Under the pieces are notes generated by a model. That model was given only the letters and a program-made list of their open reading frames with translations, ran no database searches and was not told the origin of the DNA. A stretch of DNA of 64,000 nucleotides from Micromonospora sp. WMMA1363 (GTDB lineage Bacteria > Actinomycetota > Actinomycetes > Mycobacteriales > Micromonosporaceae): contig NZ_JAUALB010000001.1 of NCBI RefSeq assembly GCF_030345795.1, positions 3,712,001-3,776,000 on the forward strand, given 5' to 3'. This document shows positions 32,801 through 41,692 of this stretch, piece after piece; within the stretch, counting starts at the first letter, position 1, and each line of letters starts with the position of its first letter. The position numbers and the translations under genes were made by a program.

Positions 32801-33841
32801 CTGTCGTACGGGGTGCACGTCGTGGCGACCGCCGTGCGGTGGCTGGACCTCCGGCCGGCGATCCGGGACCTCTTCGGCTCCCGGTTGGAGTTGCGGCTCG
32901 GGGAACCGGCTGACTCGCTGGTCGCCCGTCGGGCCGCGGCCAACGTGCCGGAGAAGACACCCGGCCGGGGTGTCACCGCGGAGAGGCTGCACTTCCTCAC
33001 CGCGCTGCCGCAGCTGACCGCCGGTGCGGACACCGCCGACCTGGTCAGGCGGGTGGCCGCCGGCTGGCGCGGGCCGACCGCCCCGCCGGTCCGGCTGCTG
33101 CCACCGGTGTTGCCGTACGCCGATCTGGACGTCACCGCCGCCACCGGGCTGCGGATCCCGGTCGGGGTCGCCGAGGCCGATCTACGTCCGGTGGTGCTGG
33201 ACTTCGCGACCGAGCCGCACTTCGTGGTCTTCGGCGACGCGGAGTGTGGCAAGTCGTCCTTCCTCCGCGCGCTGGCCACCTCGATCATGACCCGTTTCAC
33301 CCCCGAGCAGGCCCGGATGATCCTGGTCGACTACCGGCGCAGCCTGGTGGACCTCACCGAGGCGGTGCACGTCATCGGCTACGGCACCGCCGACACGCAC
33401 ACCACCGAGCTGCTGGAGTCGGCCGCGGGCTACCTCCGGGCCCGGGGCCCGGGCCCGGAGGTCACCCCCGCCCAGTTGCGGGAGCGCTCCTGGTGGCATG
33501 GCCCGGAGCTGTTCGTGCTGGTCGACGACTACGACCTGGTCGCCAGCGGTCCGGCGAATCCGTTGCGGACGCTGGACGAACACCTCCCGCACGCACGGGA
33601 CGTCGGCCTGCACGTGGTGCTCGCGCGTCGGTCGGGCGGCGCGGGACGGGCGCAGTACGAGCCGGTCGCGCAACGGCTGCGCGAGCTCTCCACCGCCGGG
33701 TTGGTGATGGCGGGCAGTCCGGACGAGGGCGCGCTGGTCGGTCCCGCGCGTCCCGGGCCGCTGCCTCCGGGACGTGGGCGGCTGGTCACCAGGCGGGAGG
33801 GCGTACGCCTGGTCCAGCTGGCCCACCTGCCGCCACCATGA
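29885..33841 (+). CDS. eccC: Type VII secretion ATPase EccC (EccCa and EccCb fused)
   Basis: Motor ATPase of ESX secretion, recognising WXG100 substrates. 1318 residues: two N-terminal membrane helices (about 40-60 and 65-84) and three FtsK/SpoIIIE domains. Their Walker A motifs are GATGSGKSE (about 483), GAPQSGKST (about 834) and GDAECGKSS (about 1116). Domain 1 has a full Walker B (LLLVCDEFSE). Domains 2 and 3 have VVDGWA and LVDDYD, lacking the catalytic glutamate, as is usual for EccC. A TACGAT hexamer at 29840 may be its -10 element. mycP follows 96 bases downstream. Confidence 0.95.
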   Translation: MSTVVIKRPARRPAPEIPVGELPVEAPPEIPPVTGGRWQQLLLVLPMLGGTVAMAMMFGRGGGTYSYVIGGMFGLSSLAMLVTSWGNAAGGPKKAEMMAARREYLRHLTGLRRRVRETAGRQRAGLYYRHPDPGRLWSTVDSHRVWERRPADPDFAVARVAIGPQTLATPLVPPVTRPLEELEPMTAGALRRFLDAHSVVPDLPVALSLRSFARVHIRDTAAGPGSPPAAAQALARALLTQLAVFHAPDELLIAVCTGPERRLTWEWVKWLPHAHHPARTDALGPIRLVSSAATELEGLLDEVLGSRSRFSPAGPATDGPHVVVVLDGGDLGGATDLAGESGIDAVTVIDLETPPPRLLDRYTLLLELRAGRLHSHSAEGHAEVGAADRLDLADAEAVARRLAPLRPATAMRGGDAAPGADLGLLDLLGLGDPESFTAERGWTPRPPRDRLRVPIGVGTDGGAVELDLKESAQDGMGPHGLLIGATGSGKSELLRTLVLGLAATHSSEQLNFVLVDFKGGATFASFDRLPHTAAVITNLADALPLVDRMVDAINGELVRRQELLRHAGNFASVRDYERARAGGTPLAPLPSLLLVCDEFSELLSAKPDFIDLFVQIGRLGRSLGVHLLLASQRLEEGRLRGLDTHLSYRIGLRTFSALESRTVLGVPDAHELPRSPGHGYLRSGTDPLVRLRAAYVSGAVRQPATAPGRDASGAARVLTFTSHLVPVPEPIGPPASPTAEDESDTTLLELLVGRLAGQGPPAHQVWLPPLGPPPALDELLGPAAVDPARGLTVGNPELHGALRVPVAAVDKPFEQRRDLLWLSLDGAAGHVAVVGAPQSGKSTALRTLICALALTHTPAEVQVYCLDFGGGGLAALRELPHVGGVAGRADPTAVRRTVGEVTTLLADRERRFADLGVESMTAWRQRRAALAGAGQPAADPFGDVFLVVDGWATLRGEYDDLEPSITDLATRGLSYGVHVVATAVRWLDLRPAIRDLFGSRLELRLGEPADSLVARRAAANVPEKTPGRGVTAERLHFLTALPQLTAGADTADLVRRVAAGWRGPTAPPVRLLPPVLPYADLDVTAATGLRIPVGVAEADLRPVVLDFATEPHFVVFGDAECGKSSFLRALATSIMTRFTPEQARMILVDYRRSLVDLTEAVHVIGYGTADTHTTELLESAAGYLRARGPGPEVTPAQLRERSWWHGPELFVLVDDYDLVASGPANPLRTLDEHLPHARDVGLHVVLARRSGGAGRAQYEPVAQRLRELSTAGLVMAGSPDEGALVGPARPGPLPPGRGRLVTRREGVRLVQLAHLPPP

Positions 33842-33937
33842 CCCGCGTTCCCGGATCGGCCCGAAGTGGCGGCGAGAACCGGTAGTCTCCCATCGTCATG
33901 TGTGCTTCGAGGTGAAGTAGCCGAGGATGTGACCAGG

Positions 33938-35302
33938 ATGCGGGTGAGCGGCGCGTCGGTCGCGCGACGAGGTGCCGGGCGGGTGTTGCCCGCTATGGCT
34001 GCTGTCGTCGTCGCCGTGCCGGTGCCGGTCGCCGGGTCCGGCCGGGTCCCGGCCGAGCCGCCGGTCGCGCATGCCACGGCGGTCGGTTCCGGCGGCACGC
34101 TGGCCGGCGGCACCGGTGTCCTGCTCGCCGCCCCACCGACGGGCCGCGCGCCTGACACGAAGGGGCGCAGCGACCAGATCCGCGACGAGCAGTGGCAGAT
34201 CGACTCGCTGAACGCCGCCACCGCGTGGCACACCTCCACCGGCTCCGGCGTCACCGTAGCGGTGGTCGACTCCGGGGTGGACGCCGCCCACCCGGACCTG
34301 GCCGGCCAGGTCCTGCCCGGCCTCGATCTGGTCGCCCCGGCGGGTAGCACAGTCGATCCGGATCCGGTGGGCCACGGCACCACCGTCGCCGGTCTCATCG
34401 CCGGCCGCAACGACGACAGCCGCGGTGTGGTGGGCCTCGCGCCCGGAGCCCGGATCCTGCCGGTCCGGGTCCTCGACGCCGAGAACCGCTACGACGACGC
34501 GCTGATCGTCGCCAAGGGTGTCCGCTGGGCGGTCGACAACGGCGCCCGGGTGATCAACCTATCGCTCGGTGGTCGGAGTGACAGCCCGGCCCTGGCCGCC
34601 GCGCTGGACTACGCCTTCGCCCGAGACGTGGTGGTCGTCGCCTGCACCGGCAACGTGGCGACCTCGACCGACAGCAAGGTGTGGTATCCGGCCCGCGAGC
34701 CCGGCGTGGTGGCGGTCTCCGGTCTGGAGCGGGACAGCGAGAATCTCTGGTCCGGCGCGATCACCGGCCACCAGACGGTGCTCACCGCGCCCGCCACCGG
34801 GCTGGTCGGCGCCCGCCCCCGGGAGGGGTACTGGCGGGTGCAGGGCACCAGCTTCGCCGCGCCCCTGGTCGCCGCCACCGCAGCGCTGGTCCGGTCCCGC
34901 TACCCGCAGATGTCCGCCGGTGACGTGGTCAACCGGCTGATGGCCACCGCCCGCGACATCGGCCCCACCGGGCGCGACGACCGGTTCGGGTACGGGTTGG
35001 TCGACCCGGTGGCCGCGCTGACAGCCGAGGTGCCGCCGGTCGGGCGCAACCCGCTGGACGACCAGTCGTCGCCCGGCGTAGTCGGCTTCGGTCCGGCGCC
35101 CCGGACAGCCGACGAGAAGCCGGCCGGCAGCGAGGCGCTGGGCTTCGATGCGACCCAGCAGCAGGCCCGGTGGGCGGCGCAGCCGGGCGGCGCCCACCAC
35201 GATGCCGCACCGCAGCGGCTCTGGTCCGCCGTGGCGCTCGCCGTCGCGCTGCTCACCTGCGCTGTGCTGGTGGTGCTCCGGTTCCGACGGTGGGACCGCT
35301 GA
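33938..35302 (+). CDS. mycP: Type VII secretion-associated serine protease mycosin
   Basis: Subtilisin-like protease required for stability and function of ESX complexes; anchored with its catalytic domain outside. 454 residues from the ATG at 33938. A signal helix lies at about 10-35. The catalytic triad is in VVDSGVD (Asp), VGHGTTVAG (His) and GTSFAAP (Ser), with the oxyanion Asn in CTGNVA. The DEQWQIDSLNAATAW prologue is typical of mycosins. A C-terminal membrane helix (about 428-450) ends in a short basic tail. It follows eccC in the same direction. Confidence 0.93.
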   Translation: MRVSGASVARRGAGRVLPAMAAVVVAVPVPVAGSGRVPAEPPVAHATAVGSGGTLAGGTGVLLAAPPTGRAPDTKGRSDQIRDEQWQIDSLNAATAWHTSTGSGVTVAVVDSGVDAAHPDLAGQVLPGLDLVAPAGSTVDPDPVGHGTTVAGLIAGRNDDSRGVVGLAPGARILPVRVLDAENRYDDALIVAKGVRWAVDNGARVINLSLGGRSDSPALAAALDYAFARDVVVVACTGNVATSTDSKVWYPAREPGVVAVSGLERDSENLWSGAITGHQTVLTAPATGLVGARPREGYWRVQGTSFAAPLVAATAALVRSRYPQMSAGDVVNRLMATARDIGPTGRDDRFGYGLVDPVAALTAEVPPVGRNPLDDQSSPGVVGFGPAPRTADEKPAGSEALGFDATQQQARWAAQPGGAHHDAAPQRLWSAVALAVALLTCAVLVVLRFRRWDR

Positions 35303-35365
35303 CGGCGGCCCGGTCCCGCCCGATACCAGCCCCAACCAGGTCACCTTCCCGGTAAAACGGACATC

Positions 35366-36106
35366 ATGACGTCGTCCGGCTCCCGTCCCCTGGACCGGCC
35401 GACCCGACTGTCGTGGCACCGACGCCGGCTGCACCCGCACCACGCGCGAGGTCTGCGGCTGACCCTCGCCGTGGCGGCCGCCTTTCTGGCACTGGTGCCG
35501 TTCACGTTGCTCGCCCTGCTGGTGCTGTCCGCCTGGTCGCCGCTGCGCCGGCTGGACGACACCGTGACCGGGACGCTCGTCGGCTACGGCGTCGACCATC
35601 CGAGCTGGACACGGGCGATGAACCTCTGGACCGACCTCTTCGGCCCGATGCCGCTGCGGGTGGGGGCACTGCTGCTCGTGCTCTGGCTGGTCGGGCGGGG
35701 GGCCCGACAACTGGCGCTCTGGAGCGCCACCACCATGACCGTCGGCGGTCTGCTGGGACCACTGCTCAAGCTGCTCGTCGGGCGGCCCCGACCGGCGTTT
35801 CCGGAACCGCTGGCACAGGCGGTCGGGCTGGCGTTCCCGTCCGGGCACGCGCTGAACGCCACGTTGGCTGCCGGGGTGCTGCTGGTGGTCTGCTTTGCCC
35901 GGGCGACCCGGCCCGCCGGGCGGTACGCGGCCTGCGCCGCCGCGCTGCTGCTCACCGGGGTGACCGGGTTCAGCCGGGTGGCGCTCGGGGTGCACTGGAC
36001 CACCGACGTGGTGGCCGGCTGGCTGCTGGGCGCCGCCGTGGTGGCGGGCTTCACCGTGTGGCGGGTCGTTCCGCCGACGCTTCACCCGCCGTCATCGGCA
36101 CGCTGA
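35366..36106 (+). CDS. PAP2-family membrane phosphatase
   Basis: A 246-residue membrane phosphatase of the PAP2 superfamily, acting on a lipid phosphate or pyrophosphate at the outer face. The three signature motifs are present: KLLVGRPRP, PSGHALN and SRVALGVHWTTD, with the catalytic histidines intact. About six helices are predicted. The ATG at 35366 follows mycP by 63 bases in the same direction, so it may be co-transcribed. A role in undecaprenyl pyrophosphate recycling or phospholipid turnover is possible but not determinable from sequence. Confidence 0.88.
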   Translation: MTSSGSRPLDRPTRLSWHRRRLHPHHARGLRLTLAVAAAFLALVPFTLLALLVLSAWSPLRRLDDTVTGTLVGYGVDHPSWTRAMNLWTDLFGPMPLRVGALLLVLWLVGRGARQLALWSATTMTVGGLLGPLLKLLVGRPRPAFPEPLAQAVGLAFPSGHALNATLAAGVLLVVCFARATRPAGRYAACAAALLLTGVTGFSRVALGVHWTTDVVAGWLLGAAVVAGFTVWRVVPPTLHPPSSAR

Positions 36107-36135
36107 CCGGTTTTCCGGGTCCGGTGGCTACGTCG

Positions 36136-37314
36136 TCACGTGCATTCGCCGGTGCCGACGGCCCGGGTGCGCTCCGCGCCGGTCAGGGCGGCCGGGCGGG
36201 CCTCGGCCGCGGTCACCGCGAACCCGGTGTTCGGGTCGTCAGCCGCCGCCGCGAAGATCACACCGAGCACGAGGCCGTTGGCGGAGACCAGCGGGCCGCC
36301 GGAGTTGCCGCTCTGCACCAGCGCCCGGATCGTGTAGATCTCCCGGGTCACGTTCCCGGCGGAGTAGATGTCCGGTCCGGTGATCTCGTCGACGTCCCGG
36401 ATCCGGGCCGACTGGGCGTTATACGGGCCGTCGAGCGGAAAGCCCAGCACGATCGCGTCGGAACCGCTTCCCGCGTTGCCGGCGGCGAAGCGCATCGACG
36501 GACCTGGCAGCCCCGGCACGTACAGCACGGCCAGGTCCCGGTCCGGGTCGTACACGACCACTCGGGCGTCGTACCGGTCACCGTTCAGCTCGACCACCGT
36601 GGAACGGGTGCCCGCCACCACGTGCGCGTTGGTCATCACCCGGTCGTCGGCGTACACGAAGCCGGAGCCCTCGATCCGGCGCGAGCAGCTCGGGGCGGAG
36701 CCGAGCACCTTGACCACCGACCGTTGGCTGTTGGCCACGACCTGGGATCCGGCGAGCGCCGGGTCGGGTGGGGCGACCTGCCGGGCGCGGGTGGGTGCCA
36801 GGTCGCCGAAGACGTCCGGGAAACCGTTGGTGTCGACGGTGTCGCGCAGGGCGGCGGAAAGCTCCTGCGCTCGGTCCGGCAGCACCCGGTCCACCACCGT
36901 GAGTAGCGCGCTGTTCCGGACCGAGGCGGCCAGCCAAGGCAGCGACGACGAGCCCAGCGGCACCGCCACCAGCCAGGCCACCAAGAGAACGGCGAACAGC
37001 GACACGAACGCGCCGCCGATGTCGTCGGCCTGGCGCCCGACATCGCTGGTGATCGTCCGGCGCAGGTGGGAACCGATCCAGCCGGCGAGCGCCTGACCCA
37101 CCACCGCCAGCCCGAAGACCGCGACCAGGGAGATCAGCACCCGGGTGCCGCTGTCGAGGAACTGCTGCGCGAGCAGCGGCCCCACCTGAAGGCCGACCAG
37201 CGCCCCCAGGAAGAACCCGGAGAACGACAGCACCCCGACGACGAAGCCCTGACGATATCCACTGATCGCGAAGACGAGCATGAGCAGCAGAAGTACGAGA
37301 TCCACGGCGGACAC
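36136..37314 (-). CDS. marP: Membrane-anchored serine protease MarP (CvpA domain plus trypsin-like protease)
   Basis: A 392-residue protein with four N-terminal helices (CvpA/colicin V production domain, about 1-130) and an extracellular trypsin-like protease domain (about 195-390). The triad is visible in TNAHVVAG (His), DPDRDLAVL (Asp) and QSGNSGGPLV (Ser). Two cysteines may form the redox-sensitive disulfide known in mycobacterial MarP. In M. tuberculosis MarP (Rv3671c) protects against acid and oxidative stress; the same role here is inferred. The start is GTG at 37314. It heads the same neighbourhood as in mycobacteria: NUDIX, TlpA-like, nth, crp. Confidence 0.92.
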   Translation of the reverse strand: MSAVDLVLLLLMLVFAISGYRQGFVVGVLSFSGFFLGALVGLQVGPLLAQQFLDSGTRVLISLVAVFGLAVVGQALAGWIGSHLRRTITSDVGRQADDIGGAFVSLFAVLLVAWLVAVPLGSSSLPWLAASVRNSALLTVVDRVLPDRAQELSAALRDTVDTNGFPDVFGDLAPTRARQVAPPDPALAGSQVVANSQRSVVKVLGSAPSCSRRIEGSGFVYADDRVMTNAHVVAGTRSTVVELNGDRYDARVVVYDPDRDLAVLYVPGLPGPSMRFAAGNAGSGSDAIVLGFPLDGPYNAQSARIRDVDEITGPDIYSAGNVTREIYTIRALVQSGNSGGPLVSANGLVLGVIFAAAADDPNTGFAVTAAEARPAALTGAERTRAVGTGECT

Positions 37315-37378
37315 GCGTCAAGCGTACGGGCACCACGCACCCCGGGATGACCGCCGCTTGCGGAAGGTGACGGTGGAG

Positions 37379-38070
37379 TCAGCGCAGGGCCGTCTCGTCA
37401 ACCTCGTCGGTGCTGGCCGACGGCGCGGGACTGGCGCCGGTCGGCGGGAGGTCCACCACCCGGCCCGAATGCCACGGGCGGGCCCAGCCGCCCATCTCCA
37501 ACAGCGCCGACAGCACACCGGCGGTGAAGCCCCAGACCAGCATCCCGCGCACCGCGAAGGCCGGGCCGATCCAGCCGCTCGGGTGGCGTACCTGCATCCG
37601 GTTCTCCGGGGCGACCAGCTCGGCGACCGACAACCGGGCCACGTGCGCCACCTCGGCCGGTTCCCGGGAGTGCACCGGGTGCGGGGCGTGCCACCAGGCG
37701 AGCACCGGGGTCACCACGAAGTCGCTCACCGGGATCCAGAGTCTCGGTAGCTCGGCGAGCACGGTGACACTGTCCGGGTTGAGGCCCACCTCCTCGTTCG
37801 CCTCCCGTAGCGCGGTCGCCGACGCGTCGGCGTCCCCCGGATCGGCGGCGCCCCCGGGAAGGCCGGCTGACCGGCGTGGTTACGCAGGGTGGCGGCCCGC
37901 TGGAGCACCAGCACGTCCGGGCCGGCGCCGGCCGCCTCGCCGAGCAGCACCAGCACGGCACTTTCGCGCCCGCCACTGTCCGGGGTCGCCAGCCGGGTGA
38001 AGTCCTCCGTCCGCGCGCTGCCGAGCCGGGTCAGCAGCGGGTCCAGCCAGGGTGGTGGTGTCTGGGTCAC
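37379..38070 (-). pseudogene. NUDIX hydrolase (CoA pyrophosphatase-like) broken by a single-base deletion
   Basis: The N-terminal part is read from GTG at 38070 (MTQTPPPWLDPLLTRL ... RNHAGQPAFPG). The C-terminal part continues in another frame (EEVGLNPDSV ... DETALR). The break is at the C-run 37851-37855. Adding one C (one G on the coding strand) restores a continuous Nudix box: FPGGAADPG, then TALREANEEVGL. The restored protein would be about 230 residues, normal for this family, which cleaves coenzyme A and related pyrophosphates. In M. tuberculosis the homologue (Rv3672c) lies in the same place next to marP. Either a recent pseudogene or a sequence error in a G/C run. Confidence 0.85.
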
Positions 38071-38125
38071 CGTGCCACCGCCCCGTGCCGCGGCGCCGCG
38101 GACGCCGCCATCGACCGCGATCCGC

Positions 38126-38767
38126 TCACTGCGGAACCGCCACGGCCAGGTGCCGACGGACCAGCTCGGCGAGACGGGCGTCGTCGAGCGCGCCGGAGGC
38201 GTCGACGTGCCGGACCCGCCCGTCCGCGTCGACGAGGACGGTCAGCGGGATCGCGCTGCGTCCCAGCGACCGTTGCAGGGACTCGCCCTGGTCGACCAGG
38301 GTCGGAAACCGGACGCCGAAGTCCTCGCCGATGGACTGCGCGCCACTGCGGGTGTCCCGCGTGTTCACGCCCAGCACCGTCAGGCGTCCCTCGGCCCGCT
38401 CGCTGAGTCGTTGGAACGCCGGCAGTTCCGTGCGGCAGGGGGCGCACCAGGAGGCCCACAGGTTGATCACGGCGGGGCCGCGAACGTCCCGCAACGCGAT
38501 TGGCGCCCCACCGGTGAAGCAGGTCAGGGTCAGCTCCGGTAGCGGCGGTCCGCCGGCCGGCGGGTCGGCAGCGTTCGGCACCGACTCGGACACCGCGCCA
38601 TGCGGGGTAGCCCCGGCTGGCGTGGTCAGCCCCGCGCAGTCCTGGAACGGGGATGGTCGGCCCTGGGCCGCGCCGTCGCGCGTGGTGGCGCCCTCCCCGC
38701 CGGCGGCGGTGCAGCCGGCGAGCGCCAGCAGCACGGGGGCCAACAGGGCGGCGAGCCGCGTCCTCAC
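38126..38767 (-). CDS. TlpA/ResA-like thiol-disulfide lipoprotein
   Basis: A 213-residue membrane-anchored thioredoxin-fold protein acting outside the cytoplasm. The signal peptide ends in the lipobox LALAGC (Cys19). The thioredoxin-like domain (about 75-210) has the active site WASWCAPC, the cis-proline-containing AIPLTVLVD and VINLWASW. It probably reduces or oxidises exported proteins or cytochrome apoproteins. The GTG start at 38767 overlaps the nth stop (GTGA), matching the Rv3673c-nth arrangement in M. tuberculosis. Start chosen for that overlap and the signal peptide; the longer frame to 39073 is nth shadow. Confidence 0.88.
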   Translation of the reverse strand: MRTRLAALLAPVLLALAGCTAAGGEGATTRDGAAQGRPSPFQDCAGLTTPAGATPHGAVSESVPNAADPPAGGPPLPELTLTCFTGGAPIALRDVRGPAVINLWASWCAPCRTELPAFQRLSERAEGRLTVLGVNTRDTRSGAQSIGEDFGVRFPTLVDQGESLQRSLGRSAIPLTVLVDADGRVRHVDASGALDDARLAELVRRHLAVAVPQ

Positions 38768-39543
38768 GGCGCCTCCGCGGCGGCGGCCTGGACGGATACC
38801 AGCCCCGGATCCACTCCGGCTGCCACCGCCAACTCCTGGGCCCGGGGCCCCTTGAGTAGCTTCGCGGCCGCCGCCGGCTCGGTCGGGCCGACACCGTACG
38901 ACGGGCAGAGCCTGACCAGCGTGCACGCCCCGCAGGCCGGCTTGCGGGCGTGGCACACCCGCCGCCCGTGGAAGATGATCCGGTGCGACAGCATGGTCCA
39001 GTCGCGCTTCGGAAAGAGTGCCCCGATCGCGTGCTCGATCTTGACCGGGTCGGTCTCGGCGGTCAGCCGCCACCGTTGCACCAGCCGCTGGAAGTGCGTG
39101 TCGACGGTGATCCCCGGCACGTCGAAGGCGTTGCCGAGGATGACGTTGGCCGTCTTACGGCCGATCCCGGGCAGCGTCACCAGGTCGGCGAGCTTCCCGG
39201 GCACCCGTCCGTCGTACCGCTCGACGAGGGCCTGTCCCAGCTTGATCAGTGAGTCGGTCTTGTTGCGGTAGAAGCCGGTGGGCCGGATCAGCTCCTCCAG
39301 CTCACCCCGGTCGGCACCGGCGTAGTCGGCCGCCCGCGGGTAGCGGACGAACAGCTTCGGGGTGACCTCGTTGACCTTCTTGTCGGTGCACTGCGCGGAG
39401 AGGATCGTCGCGACGGCGAGCTCCAACGCGGTGGAATGGTCGAGTTCACAGTGCGCGTCGGGGTGGGTCTCGGTCAGCACCCGCCCGATCCGCCGGGCGC
39501 GGCGCGTCCGCCCGAGGTCCGTCTCGGTGAAGCTGGTGGTCAC
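38764..39543 (-). CDS. nth: Endonuclease III
   Basis: DNA glycosylase/AP lyase for oxidised pyrimidines. 259 residues from GTG at 39543. The catalytic lysine lies in the [11 protein letters not shown] region, the helix-hairpin-helix [13 protein letters not shown] at about 115-127, and the catalytic aspartate in TVDTHFQR at about 140. The 4Fe-4S cluster has the C-x6-C-x2-C-x5-C pattern ([17 protein letters not shown]). The C-terminal ~40 residues are an Ala-rich extension. All key residues present. Confidence 0.96.
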   Translation of the reverse strand: MTTSFTETDLGRTRRARRIGRVLTETHPDAHCELDHSTALELAVATILSAQCTDKKVNEVTPKLFVRYPRAADYAGADRGELEELIRPTGFYRNKTDSLIKLGQALVERYDGRVPGKLADLVTLPGIGRKTANVILGNAFDVPGITVDTHFQRLVQRWRLTAETDPVKIEHAIGALFPKRDWTMLSHRIIFHGRRVCHARKPACGACTLVRLCPSYGVGPTEPAAAAKLLKGPRAQELAVAAGVDPGLVSVQAAAAEAP

Positions 39544-39606
39544 GCCGGCCAGCCTACGTCGGCACGCCGACCGGCTGTCGGCCCACGCCCACGCCCGCCG
39601 CGTCGG

Positions 39607-40764
39607 TCATCCCGCCTCGGGCGGACTGATCTTCCCGGAGTCGTCGAGCACCGCCCCGGTCTCCGGGAAGTCCTTTCCGCTCAGCTCCCGCACCAGAGCC
39701 AGACCACGGTCGTCCGGATCCAGCGTCGGCAGGCCGGCCGAGTTCATGTACGTCGAGGCGAAGGAGCCGCTGGTCCACGTACCGTCCGGCCTGAGCGACA
39801 CCTTGAGCACCCCGCCCCAGCCGAGCCGGCCGCTGTTGTTGAGCATCTTTCCGCCGCCGGCGAAGTTGCCCAGGCTGTACGCGATCAGGCGGCCCCGGTA
39901 GAACTCCAGGCCGCGCAGAACGTGCGGGCCGTGCCCCACGATCAGGTCCGCCCCGGCGTCGATCATCGCCTTGGCGAACCGCACCGGGTCGCCGCGGTTC
40001 TCGCCGAGGTACATCTCGGTGCCTGGCTTCACCCTGGTCCGGTCCGCCCCCTCGGCGCCCATGTGCACCTGCACGACCACCAGGTCCGCCATCCCCGCTG
40101 CCTTGGTGACGATCTGCGCGGCCGCCGCGATGTCGGTCAGCGGATTCGACCACGAGTACGGCGAGAAACCAGCGACCGCCACCTTGACGCCCCGCACGTC
40201 GACCACGGTGATCTGGCCGGGAGCACCAGTGTGCGCGAGCTCGTACTTCTCCAGCGCGGCCTGGGTGTTCTGGTAGCCCTCCGCCCCGAAGTCGTGCCCG
40301 TGGTTGTTGGCCTGGTTGAGCAGGTCGAATCCGGCGTCGCGCAGGTGCGCCGCGTACTCCGGGGGCACGCGGAACTGGAAGCAGCGGGTGGCGTCCGCCC
40401 CGCACTTGCCGACGCCGGTGTCGACGGTGAGCGGTTCCTCCAGGTTGCCCATCACCAGGTCGGCGGCGAGCGCCCCCTCGACGTCAGCGAAGAAGTCCTT
40501 ACCGTCGTTCGCCGGCAGCCGGTTCGGGGCGTTGCCCATGATGATGTCACCGGTGGCGGAGAGGGAGATCGCCGTTGCGGCCGGCTCGGCAGCTCCGGTT
40601 GAGGCGGCCGGGGCGCTGCCCCCGGCGCCGGGTTGCCAGACCGCGCCGGCTCCCGGATCGGCGTCGCCACATCCGGCCGCGAGCAGGGTACCGAGGAGCG
40701 CACCAACCAGGGGCGACAGGCGTCTGCGGGGTGGGTGGGGCTTGCGAGAGGCGGCGGAATACAT
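39607..40764 (-). CDS. CapA-family (poly-gamma-glutamate synthesis-like) metallophosphatase lipoprotein
   Basis: A 385-residue exported protein of the CapA/PgsA calcineurin-like family. A lipoprotein signal ends LLAAGC (Cys32). The domain starts ATGDIIMGN and carries LVMGNLEEPLT, NNHGHDFG, VVQVHMGAE and GHGPHVLRG, the metal-binding motifs of the family. CapA proteins are linked to capsule or gamma-polyglutamate export, but no capB/capC genes are near, so the substrate is unknown. It lies between nth and cbiZ, a place where the mycobacterial block has no such gene. Confidence 0.85.
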   Translation of the reverse strand: MYSAASRKPHPPRRRLSPLVGALLGTLLAAGCGDADPGAGAVWQPGAGGSAPAASTGAAEPAATAISLSATGDIIMGNAPNRLPANDGKDFFADVEGALAADLVMGNLEEPLTVDTGVGKCGADATRCFQFRVPPEYAAHLRDAGFDLLNQANNHGHDFGAEGYQNTQAALEKYELAHTGAPGQITVVDVRGVKVAVAGFSPYSWSNPLTDIAAAAQIVTKAAGMADLVVVQVHMGAEGADRTRVKPGTEMYLGENRGDPVRFAKAMIDAGADLIVGHGPHVLRGLEFYRGRLIAYSLGNFAGGGKMLNNSGRLGWGGVLKVSLRPDGTWTSGSFASTYMNSAGLPTLDPDDRGLALVRELSGKDFPETGAVLDDSGKISPPEAG

Positions 40765-40818
40765 CGCCCGCGACCCTACCGGGCGGTCACCGTACTGACG
40801 AGACCGGATGCGGGGCTG

Positions 40819-41478
40819 TCACGCGAAGGTCCGCTCCGACCATGGCACGACGGCGACGGCGCCCCCGGCCACCACGGCGGCGCGCACCGCCCGGGCCAGC
40901 GGAGCGCCCCAGGTCGAGCGGGGGCCGCCGTACGCCGCCTCCGGCCCGTCGGCCGGGCAGAGGACGGTCACCGCGTCGGTCGGGGTGCCGGTGCCGGGAA
41001 TGCCCAGCTCCGCGAGGGCCTGCACCTTTGCCTCCGTGGCCGTCGCCACCGCGTTGACCAGGGCGGCGTCGCCGAGCCGGGCCGGCACGTACGCCACGAT
41101 GTTGACCGTGCCGGCCCGCTGGGTCAGCACCGCCGGGGCCGCCGCCGCCCAGACCGGGGCACCGAGTCCGACCGTCGCCCAGACCCGCACGCCGGTGTCG
41201 GCCCGGTCCACCACCTCCGCGACGTCCACCCCGGTCAGCAGGCCCACCCCGGGTCCGTCGAGGCCGAGTTGGTCGGCCAGGTCGGCCAGGTGGTCGGCCG
41301 GGTCCTCCCGGTCGTACGACATCGGCACGGTGGCGTTGAGCACCCACTTTCGCCCGCCGAGGCCACCACCGAGCGGCCCAGAGCTTACGCTGGGTAGCAG
41401 CCGGTCGGCTCGCCAGACCAGCAGTGGGATGTCCCGTCCGTCCTCGTGGCGGGCGGTCAGCAACGGCTCGTTCAGCAC
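40819..41478 (-). CDS. cbiZ: Adenosylcobinamide amidohydrolase
   Basis: A 219-residue cytosolic enzyme of the CbiZ family, which hydrolyses adenosylcobinamide to adenosylcobyric acid for salvage of vitamin B12 precursors. Family-like features are [48 protein letters not shown] and the C-terminal [13 protein letters not shown]. Start GTG at 41478. No cobalamin transporter or biosynthesis gene is nearby, so it is a lone salvage gene here, divergent from crp. Confidence 0.85.
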   Translation of the reverse strand: MLNEPLLTARHEDGRDIPLLVWRADRLLPSVSSGPLGGGLGGRKWVLNATVPMSYDREDPADHLADLADQLGLDGPGVGLLTGVDVAEVVDRADTGVRVWATVGLGAPVWAAAAPAVLTQRAGTVNIVAYVPARLGDAALVNAVATATEAKVQALAELGIPGTGTPTDAVTVLCPADGPEAAYGGPRSTWGAPLARAVRAAVVAGGAVAVVPWSERTFA

Positions 41479-41692
41479 GTGGCGACCCTACTGCCCGCGC
41501 TGCAGTATCAGGCGGGACATCCGGGCGCGCGATTCTAGCGGGTGTTCGCGTCGGGCAGGTTACGACCAACGATCAAGATTCCAGGGGTGCAGCTCGGATA
41601 ACAGCTCACGTGCGCCTAGACTGGCGACGCGCGAGGGATCAGCGGACGGCGGACCCGGCCGAGAAGACGGCACGCGCAGGCGGAGGTGCGCG

